Below the pieces are notes generated by a model that worked only from the letters and a program-made list of their open reading frames with translations, searched no databases and had not been told where the DNA came from. A DNA stretch of 64,000 nt from Microscilla marina ATCC 23134 (GTDB lineage: Bacteria; Bacteroidota; Bacteroidia; Cytophagales; Microscillaceae), in contig NZ_AAWS01000039.1 of the NCBI RefSeq assembly GCF_000169175.1, forward strand, positions 28,334 to 92,333. The letters are read 5' to 3'. The translations under genes were made by a program, and so were the position numbers. Within the stretch, counting starts at the first letter, position 1. Every line of letters starts with the position of its first letter. This document shows positions 1-10,229 of this stretch, piece after piece.

Positions 1-233
1 TTTTTGTAAAGAGAAGTCAGAGGGCAAAAGAAGCCGAAAAAAGCATAAGATATTTATTTTACAGTGTACTAAGCAGCAAGTCTTTAGATAATGTAAACTG
101 ATGCTGTAAGTGAGCAAATATGTACAAAACTTGTGGCTTGTGGCTCAAAGCTTATCGCTTTAATCTATGATTCTCCAAATTTCTTAATATTTTTGATGCT
201 TAACAAGACTATTTTAGGCAACAATTGATAACA
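1..233. other. Intergenic sequence at left edge, no gene seen
   Basis: AT-rich stretch before the LysR gene. I see no open frame, RNA gene or convincing hairpin. The repeated words around 130-160 (cttgtggcttgtggctcaaa) resemble the low-complexity agctt/gcttg words found in other intergenic gaps of this window. Confidence 0.4.
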
Positions 234-1112
234 ATGGGTAATCAAATAGAATTACGACACCTTAAGTACTTTTTGGCGGTAGCCGAAGACTTACATTTTA
301 GAAAAGCTGCTGAACGCTTATATATTTCTCAACCAGGGTTGAGTCGCCAAATCAAGCAAATGGAAGACGATCTGGGGGTACAGTTGTTTGAGCGTAACAA
401 TCGCAAAGTAGGATTGACCCCCGTTGGCTTGTACCTTAAGCAGGAGTTATCTATGGTGGTCAAAAACCTGGATGAAGTATTGCAGCACGCCAAACTGATG
501 GAAGAGGGCAAAGAGGGGAGTGTTACGCTAGGGTATGTGGGGTCAGCTATGCAAAATATTATTCCTGAATTGCTCATTAAATTTCGTGAAATTCACCCCA
601 CCATTCGTTTTAGCCTGAACGAAATGAATAATACAGGGCAGGTCAAAGCTTTGCTCAACAAAGAGATAGATGTGGGCTTTGTCAGGCTCAATCAAGTACC
701 CGAAGACTTAGCGCTTCGCCCGGTGCTCAACGATACCTTTACCTTGGTATTGCCCGCCAGTCACCCATTAAGTGCCTACAACTTTGAATCTTTACATCAG
801 CTAGAAGGAGAGGAGTTTATTTTGTTTGAGAAAGCATACAGCCCAGTATATTATGAGCGAGTGATGAGCTTGTTTGAGTATGCAGGCTTTTCCCCTAAAG
901 TATCACATTATACAGTGCACGCCAATACTATTTTCAGGTTGGTAGAAAATCGCTTTGGTGTATCTATCATTCCTACTTCGCTCAAAGAAGGTTATGCCAT
1001 GAATGTAAAGTTTATAGAGTTGCAAGATATTCCCATCAGGGCAGTGCTATCCGTAGTTTGGAATAAGAAAAACCGCAACCCCACTTTACAAAAAATACTA
1101 GAGTTACTTTGA
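234..1112 (+). CDS. LysR-family transcriptional regulator
   Basis: A 292-residue protein of normal LysR length. The N-terminal winged HTH (about residues 5-65) shows the family pattern: ELRHLKYFLAVAEDLHFRKA, then a recognition helix around ISQPGLSRQIKQMEDDLG, then LFERNNRKVGLTPVG. The remainder fits the two-lobed periplasmic-binding-like effector domain. I chose the ATG at 234; the frame opens at a TTG at 225, but LysR proteins normally start close to the ELRHL motif. The family binds DNA as a tetramer and responds to a small molecule. No divergent partner is visible to the left within the window, so the target and ligand are unknown. Confidence 0.9.
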   Translation: MGNQIELRHLKYFLAVAEDLHFRKAAERLYISQPGLSRQIKQMEDDLGVQLFERNNRKVGLTPVGLYLKQELSMVVKNLDEVLQHAKLMEEGKEGSVTLGYVGSAMQNIIPELLIKFREIHPTIRFSLNEMNNTGQVKALLNKEIDVGFVRLNQVPEDLALRPVLNDTFTLVLPASHPLSAYNFESLHQLEGEEFILFEKAYSPVYYERVMSLFEYAGFSPKVSHYTVHANTIFRLVENRFGVSIIPTSLKEGYAMNVKFIELQDIPIRAVLSVVWNKKNRNPTLQKILELL

Positions 1113-1670
1113 CCCATTGCCAAGTCACCCAAACGGGAGAGTTGGGTAGCAAAACAAGTATGATGACCAGTACTCGTTTGGATAAATAAAAGTAGTAAAA
1201 CCACATTTCATTTGCTTCAAACAGTTGGCATAATCAATGGTAAAGAAGGTTGTTTTGTGTAAGTATAATATGTGATTTAAAACGTGTTTTTAACGACTAA
1301 TTACTTTGTTAAAATTTGGTGGCTACGGTGCTTTTATATAATTTGTTTGGTTTTCGGTGTATTTTTTTTGTTTTTTTCATAGCCCTGTAATGTTTACCTT
1401 TTTTTTGAACTGTTATCTGTTTGTTTATTGATAAGGTTTTTGTATAAGTTGTTGATATATATTCTTTTATAAAAAATAATATTTGTTGATAAATAAGTTA
1501 TTTGTGCCTGGTGTCACGTAATTGTATACCTGTTTTTTGTTAGACAATTCCTCTTGTATACCTTTTGTATACCCATCCAAATTTCGTAAACTCATTCTTT
1601 TTCCCTACTTTCATTCCTAGCAATTATCCTTTTAATTCCAATTTTATTACACAATTTTAAATCATTTTGC
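1113..1670. promoter_or_regulatory. Long AT-rich leader with three TTGTATACC direct repeats
   Basis: No gene in this 558-bp gap. TTGTATACC occurs at 1522-1530, 1554-1562 and 1565-1573; each contains the palindrome GTATAC, and a related word (gtgtataccc) lies just inside the next gene. Three copies 50-150 bp upstream of the T9SS protein start look like regulator-binding sites, but no regulator is identified. Confidence 0.3.
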
Positions 1671-4600
1671 ATGAATCGTATTATTACTTCTAATTGGGTG
1701 TATACCCTTTTGGTACTTGGCATGTTTGTGCTTGTGCCTGGCGTAAATGCCCAACAAAAAAAGGTGAAAAGAGAAGGCAATCCTGCTGTAAAAGCAGCCT
1801 ATGAACTCAACCTTTTGAAAGATCCAAAAACCGGAAAAATACCGGAAAACATCAGGACAAAAGAGCTTACCTACGTACTGTCTACCCCATCACTTAAAAA
1901 ATCTGATAAAAATCAAAGAGTAACCGCTGCCAATTGGAACCGTCGCGGACCTTACAATGTAGGGGGGCGTACGCGTGCACTTGCTATTGATCGCTCTAAC
2001 GAGAACGTGATTTTAGCAGGTGGTGTTTCAGGTGGTATGTGGCGCTCTACCAATGGTGGTGCCTCGTGGACTCAAACTACTGGTGCTTCACAGCTGAAAA
2101 GCGTAACTGATGTTTATCAAGATCCCAACAATACCAACATATGGTATTATGTAACGGGCGAGATTGTAGGCAACTCTGCTTCGGGTGGAGGTGCTGCTTT
2201 CCGTGGAAACGGTGTGTTTAAATCTACCGATGGTGGACTTACTTGGGTAAGCTTAGCGGCTACCTCAGCTGATCCTACTGTTTTTACAGGTGGTTTGCAG
2301 TATAGCTTGCGTGTAAGGGTAGACCCTACCAATAGTGATGTATATGTAGCTGCTTTTGACGGTATTTACCGTTCTACCAATGGAGGTACAAGCTTTACGA
2401 ATGTATTGAGCGCTCCAGATGCACGCTATACAGACCTTGAAATTAGTGCTACCGGAGTAATTTATGCTACTATAGGCAGCAACAGTACCAGTACCAACAA
2501 AGGGGTATTTAAGTCTACCAATGGAACTTCTTGGAGCAATATTACTCCTTCATTGGCAGCGGGCTACCAACGAATCGTATTGGATGTGGCGCCTTCCAAC
2601 GAAAACATTGTTTATGTTTTTGCCAACACTCCTGGAGCGGGTACCAACGACCACCAGGTATTTTATTCCTCTAACGCTGGTTCAAGCTGGACAAACCGTT
2701 CAAGCAACCTGCCTGCTTATGGTGGAAGCGTAGGAAACTTGTCGCAAGGTTCTTATAACCAATACCTCAAAATTAAGCCTGATAATCCAAACGTAGTATT
2801 TATAGGTAGCACCAACCTTTACCGTACTACCAATGGTTTTACCAGTACAGGAGGCAACACCTGGGTTGGAGGCTACTCTCCAGCAAATAATGTGTCTACT
2901 TATGACAACCACCACCCCGACAACCACTCTTTGGTTTTTTATCCATCTAACCCCGCAAGAATGCTTACCGGACACGATGGTGGGATTAGCCGTACGGAAA
3001 ACAACCTTGCCAACAGTGCTGGTACATTCCCTGTTAGCTGGACTTCATTAAGCAATGGGTATTATACTACTCAAATATATGGGATAGCCATTGACCCTGA
3101 AACTGCCAACGATTCTCGTTTAATGGTTGGTTTGCAAGACAACGGTAAGTGGACAGCCACTTCTTTTTCTGGTACGTCTAACTGGGGCGAAGAGCGTGCC
3201 GGAGGTGATGGTTGTTATGTAGCCATTGTAGCTGGTCAAGACATTCGCTATACCAGTACTCAAAACGGTAATATTTTACGTTTTGAAGGACCTAATATTG
3301 AAAACCCAAGTGATGCAGATGGTATTCAGCCTTCTTCGGCTACTAATCAAATGTTTGTAAATCCATTTATTTTAGACAAAGCCGATCAGAACATTATGTA
3401 TTACCCAGCGGGCAATCGTATCTGGAGAAACACTAACCTAAGTGCTATCAACAGTGGATACACCTTTAGTGGAACCAATACTGGATGGACCAACCTTACT
3501 GGCTCTGATGCTGGGCTTACGGCTGCTGAGCTTGAAAATAGACAGGCTATTTCTGCACTGGATGTATCTAAGAACAATGCTGCCCATGTGTTGTATTACG
3601 GAACAAGTACAGGTAAACTATTTCGTTTAGATAATGCCCATACTGGCAACCCTTCTAAAGTAGATATTTATACTGGTAAAGGCTTTCCAGCCGATGCTTA
3701 CGTAAGTGGTATTGCAGTAGACCCTAATAACTCTAACAATGTAGTGGTGGTTTTTTCTAACTATCAGGTAAAAAGTGTTTTCTACTCTACCAATGCTGGT
3801 TCTAGTTGGACAGACATTAGCGGTAACCTTGAGCAAAATTCTGATGGTTCAGGAAACGGTCCTTCAGTGCGCTGGGCAGAAATCCACCGCGATTCTAACG
3901 GAGGAACTGTATATTTGGTAGGTACCAGTACTGGACTTTACTCTACAGAAACTCTAAATGGTACTGCTACTACCTGGACTCAGGAAGGACCTAACACCAT
4001 TGGAAATGTACCTGTAGTAATGATTGAAGGTCGCAGTGTAGACAACCTGGTAGCAGTAGGAACTCACGGAGTAGGTGCTTTTAGCGCTACTGTAACTGCC
4101 GCTGCACCTGCTTGTGGTACTCCTAGTAGCTTGGCTTCTTCTAATGTAGCTCAAACTACAGCAACCTTGAACTGGGGTGCAGTGAGTGGTGCCAATAACT
4201 ATGATGTTCGCTATCGTGTACAAGGTACTTCTACCTGGACCAACGTAAATGGAGTAAGTGGTACTTCTACCAACCTTTCAGGCTTGACCGGAAGCACCAA
4301 CTATGAAGCACAAGTAAGAGCCAATTGTAGCGCTGGAGCAAGCAACTATTCAGGATCGACTACTTTTACTACCTCTGCTACACCTGCTGCTTGCATTACT
4401 ACTTTCCCTTACAGTGAAAGTTTTGAAACTGGTTTGGGTGGCTGGATCCAGTCTTCTTCTGATGACGCAGACTTTACTCGTTTATCAGGGGCTACCGGAT
4501 CAAGTGATACTGGTCCTGCCAGTGCAAATGATGGTTCTTTTTATGTATATGTAGAGGCTTCTAACCCTAACTTCCCAAGCAAAACGGCTACCTTGATTAG

Positions 4601-6218
4601 CCCTTGCTTTGATCTTTCGGCAACCAATAATCCAACGTTTACATTTGACTACCACATGTACGGATCTCAGGTAAATAACCTAAAAGCCGAGGTAAGTACT
4701 AATGAAGGAGCAAGTTGGACTCAAATATTTACTAAATCAGGCAATCAAGGCAATAACTGGTTCAACGAGTCAATTGATGTAAATGCTTATAAGGGTGCCA
4801 ATGTATCGTTTAGGTTTACTGTAACTACTGGTGCCAACGCCAGCAACGGATGGCAAAGTGATATAGCCATTGATAATATCAAGGTAGAAACTGGCTCGAC
4901 TGGTGGTGGCAGCTGTGTATCATCTATTACTACCTTTCCTTATATCGAAAGCTTTGAAGCTGGTTTGGGTGACTGGTCACAATCAACTGGCGACAACATC
5001 AACTGGACACGTCAGTCTGGTACTACACCTTCAAGCAGTACTGGTCCTTCTGGTGCAAGTGATGGTGCTTTCTATTTGTTTACTGAGGCGTCTGGCGATG
5101 GTACAGGTTTCCCTGGAAAAATAGCCATCTTAAATGGCCCTTGTTTCAATGTGGCTGCCTTGACCAACCCTGAGTTTAGATTTGATTACAATATGAATGG
5201 TGCTGCAATGGGTAGCTTGGAACTGCAGGCAAGTACCGATGGAGGTGCTACCTGGAATACCATCTTTACTAAGTCTGGAAACCAAGGATCAACTTGGCTT
5301 ACAGCTACAGTAGACTTTAGTGCTTATAGTAGTGGTGATGTAAAAGTGAGATTTGTAGGTGCTACTGGTACTAACTACACCAGTGATATTTCAATAGATA
5401 ACATCATCCTTCAGGGATCAACTTCTACTGGTGGTGGTGGTGCTCCTACTGGCTACTGTGCTTCTTCTGGCACAAGAGTTAACTATGAATGGATTGACAG
5501 GGTGCAAATAGGTACAATTGACAACCAATCGGGTGCCAACGCTGGTGGATACGGTGACTATACTGCTCAATCAACTGATCTGGTTACTGGAAACAGTGTA
5601 AATATTACATTAACTCCTGGCTGGGCTGGTACTCAATACAATGAAGGTTTCACGGTATGGATTGACTATAACCGTGATGGAGACTTTGCTGATGCAGGTG
5701 AAAGAGTGTTTACCACCAGTAGTGCTTCTACTATTTCTCTTGTTTCAGGAAGCATTACGGTTCCATCGTCTGCTCAGGCTGGGCTTACCCGTATGAGAGT
5801 ATCTATGGAGTACAACAGTGTGCCTAACGACCCTTGTGCTACCATAGGTGACGGAGAGGTTGAAGACTACATTGTAAACATTGTACCCGGAAGCAGTGCA
5901 GCAGGTATAAACAGTAAGGCGGCTACTACAGTAGTAAACACTACTTACAATCCTGAAGGGATAAAACAAGTATATGCTACTTCATTCCCTAACCCAACCA
6001 CGCGCTTTACTACAGTAAAAGTACAAGCTGCCATTGGAACCAACGTGAAAATGTTGATGACAGATGTGAATGGGGTAGGCCTAATCAGCCGAGACCGTAC
6101 TTCTGAGACTGGTGTTGTAGAAGAAGAGTTTGATATTTCTAAGTTCAGTAAAGGGCTGTATATCATTAAAGTATGGACAGTAAACGGCAATAAAACTTTG
6201 AAAATAATGAAGCAATAA
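1671..6218 (+). CDS. Secreted T9SS-exported multidomain protein with sortilin/BNR-like propeller
   Basis: 1515 residues. A Sec signal peptide covers about residues 1-27, ending VNAQ. Roughly residues 75-810 are BNR/sortilin-type propeller repeats (many STNGG and SSW blades). A fibronectin type III domain follows (about 815-905), then two related jelly-roll/MAM-like domains (each begins TTFPY.ESFE, about 910-1070 and 1080-1245). Next is a GEVED domain (about 1260-1410, with WIDYNRDGDF and GDGEVEDYIVNI). The C-terminal about 80 residues are a type IX sorting domain (FPNPTT ... GLYIIKV ... K). Known for the family: export across the outer membrane by T9SS and attachment or release. Inferred role: adhesion or extracellular degradation; no catalytic motif is evident. 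Confidence 0.9.
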   Translation: MNRIITSNWVYTLLVLGMFVLVPGVNAQQKKVKREGNPAVKAAYELNLLKDPKTGKIPENIRTKELTYVLSTPSLKKSDKNQRVTAANWNRRGPYNVGGRTRALAIDRSNENVILAGGVSGGMWRSTNGGASWTQTTGASQLKSVTDVYQDPNNTNIWYYVTGEIVGNSASGGGAAFRGNGVFKSTDGGLTWVSLAATSADPTVFTGGLQYSLRVRVDPTNSDVYVAAFDGIYRSTNGGTSFTNVLSAPDARYTDLEISATGVIYATIGSNSTSTNKGVFKSTNGTSWSNITPSLAAGYQRIVLDVAPSNENIVYVFANTPGAGTNDHQVFYSSNAGSSWTNRSSNLPAYGGSVGNLSQGSYNQYLKIKPDNPNVVFIGSTNLYRTTNGFTSTGGNTWVGGYSPANNVSTYDNHHPDNHSLVFYPSNPARMLTGHDGGISRTENNLANSAGTFPVSWTSLSNGYYTTQIYGIAIDPETANDSRLMVGLQDNGKWTATSFSGTSNWGEERAGGDGCYVAIVAGQDIRYTSTQNGNILRFEGPNIENPSDADGIQPSSATNQMFVNPFILDKADQNIMYYPAGNRIWRNTNLSAINSGYTFSGTNTGWTNLTGSDAGLTAAELENRQAISALDVSKNNAAHVLYYGTSTGKLFRLDNAHTGNPSKVDIYTGKGFPADAYVSGIAVDPNNSNNVVVVFSNYQVKSVFYSTNAGSSWTDISGNLEQNSDGSGNGPSVRWAEIHRDSNGGTVYLVGTSTGLYSTETLNGTATTWTQEGPNTIGNVPVVMIEGRSVDNLVAVGTHGVGAFSATVTAAAPACGTPSSLASSNVAQTTATLNWGAVSGANNYDVRYRVQGTSTWTNVNGVSGTSTNLSGLTGSTNYEAQVRANCSAGASNYSGSTTFTTSATPAACITTFPYSESFETGLGGWIQSSSDDADFTRLSGATGSSDTGPASANDGSFYVYVEASNPNFPSKTATLISPCFDLSATNNPTFTFDYHMYGSQVNNLKAEVSTNEGASWTQIFTKSGNQGNNWFNESIDVNAYKGANVSFRFTVTTGANASNGWQSDIAIDNIKVETGSTGGGSCVSSITTFPYIESFEAGLGDWSQSTGDNINWTRQSGTTPSSSTGPSGASDGAFYLFTEASGDGTGFPGKIAILNGPCFNVAALTNPEFRFDYNMNGAAMGSLELQASTDGGATWNTIFTKSGNQGSTWLTATVDFSAYSSGDVKVRFVGATGTNYTSDISIDNIILQGSTSTGGGGAPTGYCASSGTRVNYEWIDRVQIGTIDNQSGANAGGYGDYTAQSTDLVTGNSVNITLTPGWAGTQYNEGFTVWIDYNRDGDFADAGERVFTTSSASTISLVSGSITVPSSAQAGLTRMRVSMEYNSVPNDPCATIGDGEVEDYIVNIVPGSSAAGINSKAATTVVNTTYNPEGIKQVYATSFPNPTTRFTTVKVQAAIGTNVKMLMTDVNGVGLISRDRTSETGVVEEEFDISKFSKGLYIIKVWTVNGNKTLKIMKQ

Positions 6219-6250
6219 CTTGCCAGGTTTTAATGCATAATTAAATATTT

Positions 6251-6287
6251 AAGGCTAAAAATCCACTGGGATTTTTAGCCTTTTTTA
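6251..6287 (+). terminator. Rho-independent terminator after the T9SS gene
   Basis: A perfect 14-bp stem (6251-6264 with 6269-6282) and a 4-nt ACTG loop, followed by a run of T. It lies 33 bp after the stop codon of the large secreted protein. Confidence 0.9.
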
Positions 6288-6608
6288 TTGTGATAAATAG
6301 CGATTTTACATAACTTGTGACTGCTTGTTTGGAAATAATAAAACCTGATAAAAAACAACGCTTCATTTTTGTGGATTTGATGGGTGTGTATGAATCAAAT
6401 ACCATAAATAATTACGCCTTAGAACGATGCTTTTTTATAAAAACCAATTTTATCTTGGGTAAATTTTTATATTTGCCAAACAAAATATTCGATACGTTAA
6501 GAGGTAACTCTCAAACAATGGCAGTGCGATTTATGCCTAACTATACTAGGTGATTTTCAATTGATTTATAATAAATTGATGAGTTTGAGATCCTCATTAA
6601 AGCCAATT

Positions 6609-8270
6609 ATGAAGTATACTATATCTTTAATATGTTTTTTATTTGCTATCACTTCCCACAGTTTATCAGCCCAAAACAAGGAGGTCGATAGTTTGCTAAT
6701 TGTTCTTAAAAAAAATAAAGGTTCTGTAGATTCTGCCCGGGTAGATTTATTGAACAGAATCGCCTACCTGCTTACAAGAGTAGACCCTCAAAAAGCAAGA
6801 AATTATTGTAATCAATCTATTGATCTGGCAAAGAAGGTAAAATACTCGGCAGGCGTGGGCAGGGCATACCATGTGATGGGGTTGGCTTATTATAGAAATG
6901 GCAACGGGCAAGAAGCCATTAAACCGTTGGTTGAGTCAGTGAAAATAAACGAAAAATTGGGCAATGAAGTACAACTGGCATCATCATTTAACCTACTCGC
7001 CACAGTATTTTTGCTCAATATCAAAAACTTCGACAAAGCAAGAACTTATTATAACAAAGCACTTCAATTATCAAAAAAGCTAAACAACAAAGCATTGGCC
7101 AACCGCTTGCAAAACAACATAGGTCTTACTTACTCCTGGCAAAATAAACACGGCGAAGCTCGTAGTATGTTCGAAAAAGCTTTGAAAGGTTACAAAGAGC
7201 TCAAGAAGCGTTCTGGCGAATCAAAAGCCTTGAATAATATAGGCGATACTTATGAGTCGGAAGGAGACTACAAAAAAGCCCTTGAGTTTTATAACAAGTC
7301 GCTTGCTATAGAGCGTGAGATCAAAGGTAGTCCTAGAGGAATGGCCACTACTTTGTCGAACGTGGGGTCGGTACATGTAAAACTGAAGAACTATGACAAA
7401 GCCGAAGAAGTACTTCAGGAAGCCTTGACAATGGCAGAAAAGGTAACGGCCAAAGAAGAGGAAAAAGAAGTGTATGAGGTATACGCCCAACTGTATGAAG
7501 CCAAGGGGGTGGCAAACAAAGCCCTGAAATATTATAAAAAACATTATGCCCTCAAAGACAGCCTTTTTAACATTGAGAAAAGTCGTCAAATAGCCGAAAT
7601 AGAAACCAAATACGAAACTGAAAAGAAGGAAAAAGAACTGGCGTTACGAAAAAGTGAAATTGTACAAAAAGACAAAGAAATAAGTAGCCAACGTTCTATA
7701 CTTATAGGTTTACTATTGGTACTTACTGTGGCCTTTTTTATGGTGAGTCGTCAGCGTTTGCGTAACCGCAAAAACAAAGAAATATTTAAAACCAAAGAAG
7801 AACTCATTCAGGCAGAGTTGAAAAACGCTGAACAAGACCTTAAGTTTAAAAATAGAGAGCTGACAACATACGCGCTGCACATTATTCAAAAGAATAATAT
7901 CTTGACTGAACTCAAAGACTCTATCGAGGAGGCAGTAGACGACATATCAGACAAAGAAAGCAAAGGCCTTTCTAAACTTATCCATTTGATTAATTATAGC
8001 TTTAACCTTGACCGTGACTGGCAAGATTTTAAGATAGCTTTTGAACAAGTACACGAAGGTTTCTTTGATAAACTACAAAAGCGTTATCCTAATATTAGCC
8101 CCAGCGAAATACGCTTATGTTCTTTGTTGCGCTTAAATTTTGCTTCTAAAGAAATAGCCGCCATTATGGGTATCTCTCCCGACAGTGTAAAAGTAGCCCG
8201 TTATCGTTTGCGTAAAAAACTAGAGTTGAGCCGTAACGATAGCCTGGTAGATTTTATTAGAAACATGTAA
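6609..8270 (+). CDS. TPR-repeat membrane protein with C-terminal LuxR-like HTH
   Basis: About 553 residues from the ATG at 6609, chosen because it begins an ideal signal peptide (MKYTISLICFLFAITSHSLS then AQ); the frame is open from a TTG at 6561. Tandem TPR units follow (for example ALNNIGDTYESEGDYKKALE). Then come a basic coiled coil, one membrane span (ILIGLLLVLTVAFFMV), a second coiled coil, and a C-terminal HTH related to LuxR/sigma region 4 (ISPSEIRLCSLLRLNFASKE ... GISPDSVKVARYRLRKKLEL). This architecture is common in Bacteroidota: a periplasmic TPR sensor and a cytoplasmic DNA-binding tail on one polypeptide. The signal and target genes are not visible. It converges on the vWA gene. 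Confidence 0.85.
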   Translation: MKYTISLICFLFAITSHSLSAQNKEVDSLLIVLKKNKGSVDSARVDLLNRIAYLLTRVDPQKARNYCNQSIDLAKKVKYSAGVGRAYHVMGLAYYRNGNGQEAIKPLVESVKINEKLGNEVQLASSFNLLATVFLLNIKNFDKARTYYNKALQLSKKLNNKALANRLQNNIGLTYSWQNKHGEARSMFEKALKGYKELKKRSGESKALNNIGDTYESEGDYKKALEFYNKSLAIEREIKGSPRGMATTLSNVGSVHVKLKNYDKAEEVLQEALTMAEKVTAKEEEKEVYEVYAQLYEAKGVANKALKYYKKHYALKDSLFNIEKSRQIAEIETKYETEKKEKELALRKSEIVQKDKEISSQRSILIGLLLVLTVAFFMVSRQRLRNRKNKEIFKTKEELIQAELKNAEQDLKFKNRELTTYALHIIQKNNILTELKDSIEEAVDDISDKESKGLSKLIHLINYSFNLDRDWQDFKIAFEQVHEGFFDKLQKRYPNISPSEIRLCSLLRLNFASKEIAAIMGISPDSVKVARYRLRKKLELSRNDSLVDFIRNM

Positions 8271-8312
8271 CTGTATCGATTTATTACCTGTAACCAAGTT
8301 TTTTTGAGTAAA

Positions 8313-8343
8313 AAAGGCAGAATGAAAAATACCCCCTGCCTTT
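8313..8343. terminator. Shared terminator between convergent genes
   Basis: Stem AAAGGCAG (8313-8320) with CTGCCTTT (8336-8343) and a 15-nt loop, preceded by an A-run. It lies between the TPR-HTH gene and the vWA gene. The A-run on the plus strand favours termination of the minus-strand gene. Confidence 0.6.
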
Positions 8344-8370
8344 CAAATTAGTCAGATATTAGTAGTTGTA

Positions 8371-10029
8371 TCATTGAGTCGTTATTTGCGAAGCTTTTTG
8401 CACCAAATCTATAAATTCAGCCCGGTACTGATTCATATCCTTGCCTTTTGACCCTTTGGCCAGTGTCAACACAGTTTGAAACGTTGTTGAACCCTTGTAC
8501 TGTGAGTTTTTGAGTAGCATACCAAACGAGGCCACCGCAGCCGAAAAACGAAAGTTGTGAGAGGTTTCATCTACCGATTGATGATTGGCAGCTATTATTT
8601 GGCTGGTTTCTATGCCTGTGCTACCTTCAGGTTTTTTGTATCTTAGTCGCACATTCATTAGCTGTTGATTGTTGAACTGGGTAGCTTGAAAGTTAGCCGG
8701 AATTTGATTCTGGTCTACGGCTACAGTTTGTGGGTTGCTGTGCAGTGTCACCTCATACAAGGCGGTGACAGTATGCCCTGCGCCTATTTCTCCGGCATCT
8801 TTGGTGTCATCTCTAAAGTCTCGGTTGGCAAGTAAGCGGTTTTCGTAACCAATCAAACGATATGACTTGACCACCGCAGAATTAAATTCTACTTGAATTT
8901 TTACATCTTTAGCTATAGTAAACAAGGTGCCTTTCAGGTCTTTGCCAAATACCTTGTAAGCCTCATTGAGGTTGTCGAGGTAATAGTAGTTGCCATTGCC
9001 TTTATCGGCAATAATTTCCATTTTAGAGTCGCGGTAATTGCCCATACCCAGCCCCAAAACAGTAATAAACACTCCCTCTTTTCGTTTTTCTTCAATCAAG
9101 TTTTGCATTGCCTGGTCTGACGATGCCCCTAAGTTAAAATCACCGTCGGTTGCCAAAATAATCCGGTTGTTACCCTCTTTGATGAAGTTTTGTTTGGCTA
9201 TTTTATACGCTAGTTTGATACCCGCTCCGCCAGCCGTAGAACCGCCCGACTGGAGTTTGTCTAAGGCCTCCATTATTTTTTGTTTGTCAGTTCCCTGAGT
9301 GGCAGGCAACACCAAGCCAGCGTTTCCAGCATATACTACTATAGCTACCCGGTCTTCTTCGCCCAGGTTGTTTACCAGCATTTTAAAAGCCTTGCGCAAG
9401 AGTGGAAGTTTGTCAGGGGCACTCATAGAGCCAGACACATCAATCAAAAATACCAGGTTGCTTAGTTTTAATTTTCTGCTGTCCAGCCGTTTGCCTTGCA
9501 AACCAATATGTACCAAGTGGTTTTTAGGGTTCCATGGACATTTTGCCACTTCTGTATTGACTGAAAATGGGTGCTGTCCTTCCGGTTGTTTGTATTGATA
9601 GTTGAAGTAGTTGATGAACTCTTCTAACCTTACACTGCTGGTACTGGGCAGTTGTCCATTGTTGATAGACTTACGCGCCCGGCTGTAGCTGGCATTGTCT
9701 ACATCTATAGAAAAGGTAGAAAGAGGAGCCGTTTTTACCGATAGAAATGTGTTTTCGTTGGCAGGCTTTTTCTCTTTGATTTTTGGGGGTGACACATCTT
9801 CTTCTAAAGCAATGGTATTGGTTTCTGCGTCCGCTTGATCTTTAGCCGCTGCTGCACTCTTGCCTTTTTGATTTCTTTTGGTCGTAGGGGTTGTTTGTAT
9901 ATTGTCAATATTACCTCCTTCGGTAGTTTTTTCCTGGTGGCTGTTACAGGCATAAAGCACGAGCAGCAAACTAAAGGCAATAAGCGCCCGTTTTCCCCAT
10001 TGTAAGGGAATTAAATCATTGGTTTTCAT
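8371..10029 (-). CDS. von Willebrand factor A domain lipoprotein (YfbK-like)
   Basis: 552 residues from the ATG at 10029. That start gives a lipoprotein signal (hydrophobic ALIAFSLLLVLYA then Cys before NSHQ); the open frame runs upstream to 10194, but those 55 residues look non-coding. A basic linker is followed by a conserved N-terminal block (FSIDVDNASYSRARKSINNG) and a vWA domain with a complete MIDAS start (FLIDVSGSMSAPDKLPLL), and a C-terminal DUF3520-like region (GAGHTVTALYEV). This matches the YfbK/vWA-DUF3520 family. The function is unproven; the protein should be anchored to a membrane and bind a divalent metal through DxSxS. The small lipoprotein gene lies upstream on the same strand, separated by a terminator. 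Confidence 0.85.
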   Translation of the reverse strand: MKTNDLIPLQWGKRALIAFSLLLVLYACNSHQEKTTEGGNIDNIQTTPTTKRNQKGKSAAAAKDQADAETNTIALEEDVSPPKIKEKKPANENTFLSVKTAPLSTFSIDVDNASYSRARKSINNGQLPSTSSVRLEEFINYFNYQYKQPEGQHPFSVNTEVAKCPWNPKNHLVHIGLQGKRLDSRKLKLSNLVFLIDVSGSMSAPDKLPLLRKAFKMLVNNLGEEDRVAIVVYAGNAGLVLPATQGTDKQKIMEALDKLQSGGSTAGGAGIKLAYKIAKQNFIKEGNNRIILATDGDFNLGASSDQAMQNLIEEKRKEGVFITVLGLGMGNYRDSKMEIIADKGNGNYYYLDNLNEAYKVFGKDLKGTLFTIAKDVKIQVEFNSAVVKSYRLIGYENRLLANRDFRDDTKDAGEIGAGHTVTALYEVTLHSNPQTVAVDQNQIPANFQATQFNNQQLMNVRLRYKKPEGSTGIETSQIIAANHQSVDETSHNFRFSAAVASFGMLLKNSQYKGSTTFQTVLTLAKGSKGKDMNQYRAEFIDLVQKASQITTQ

Positions 10030-10162
10030 AGTGTTTATTGAGTAAAGTGAATTGGACAACGATTGGTTCCCCAACTTAGATGAAGTATTTGATATAGTTA
10101 AGTAGTACATTTGCCAGTAGTGGTTGCAGGGCAAATATTGTTTATTGTTAGGTATAGATAAG

Positions 10163-10196
10163 TAAAAAAGTATGGTGTGCCAGCAACACACCATGC
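10163..10196 (-). terminator. Minus-strand terminator after small lipoprotein gene
   Basis: Stem ATGGTGTG (10172-10179) with CACACCAT (10187-10194). On the minus strand it is followed by CTTTTTTACTT (complement of 10160-10170). It lies 34 bp after the stop codon of the 80-residue lipoprotein and separates it from the vWA gene. Confidence 0.7.
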
Positions 10197-10229
10197 TCCA
10201 ATGTGTAGTTTTAGATTTGGTGAAAAAAG

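Noticed and set aside
6317..6553. 78-codon open frame between the T9SS gene and the TPR-HTH gene
   Set aside because: Starts with GTG, no protein-like pattern, sits in an AT-rich leader; more likely untranslated.
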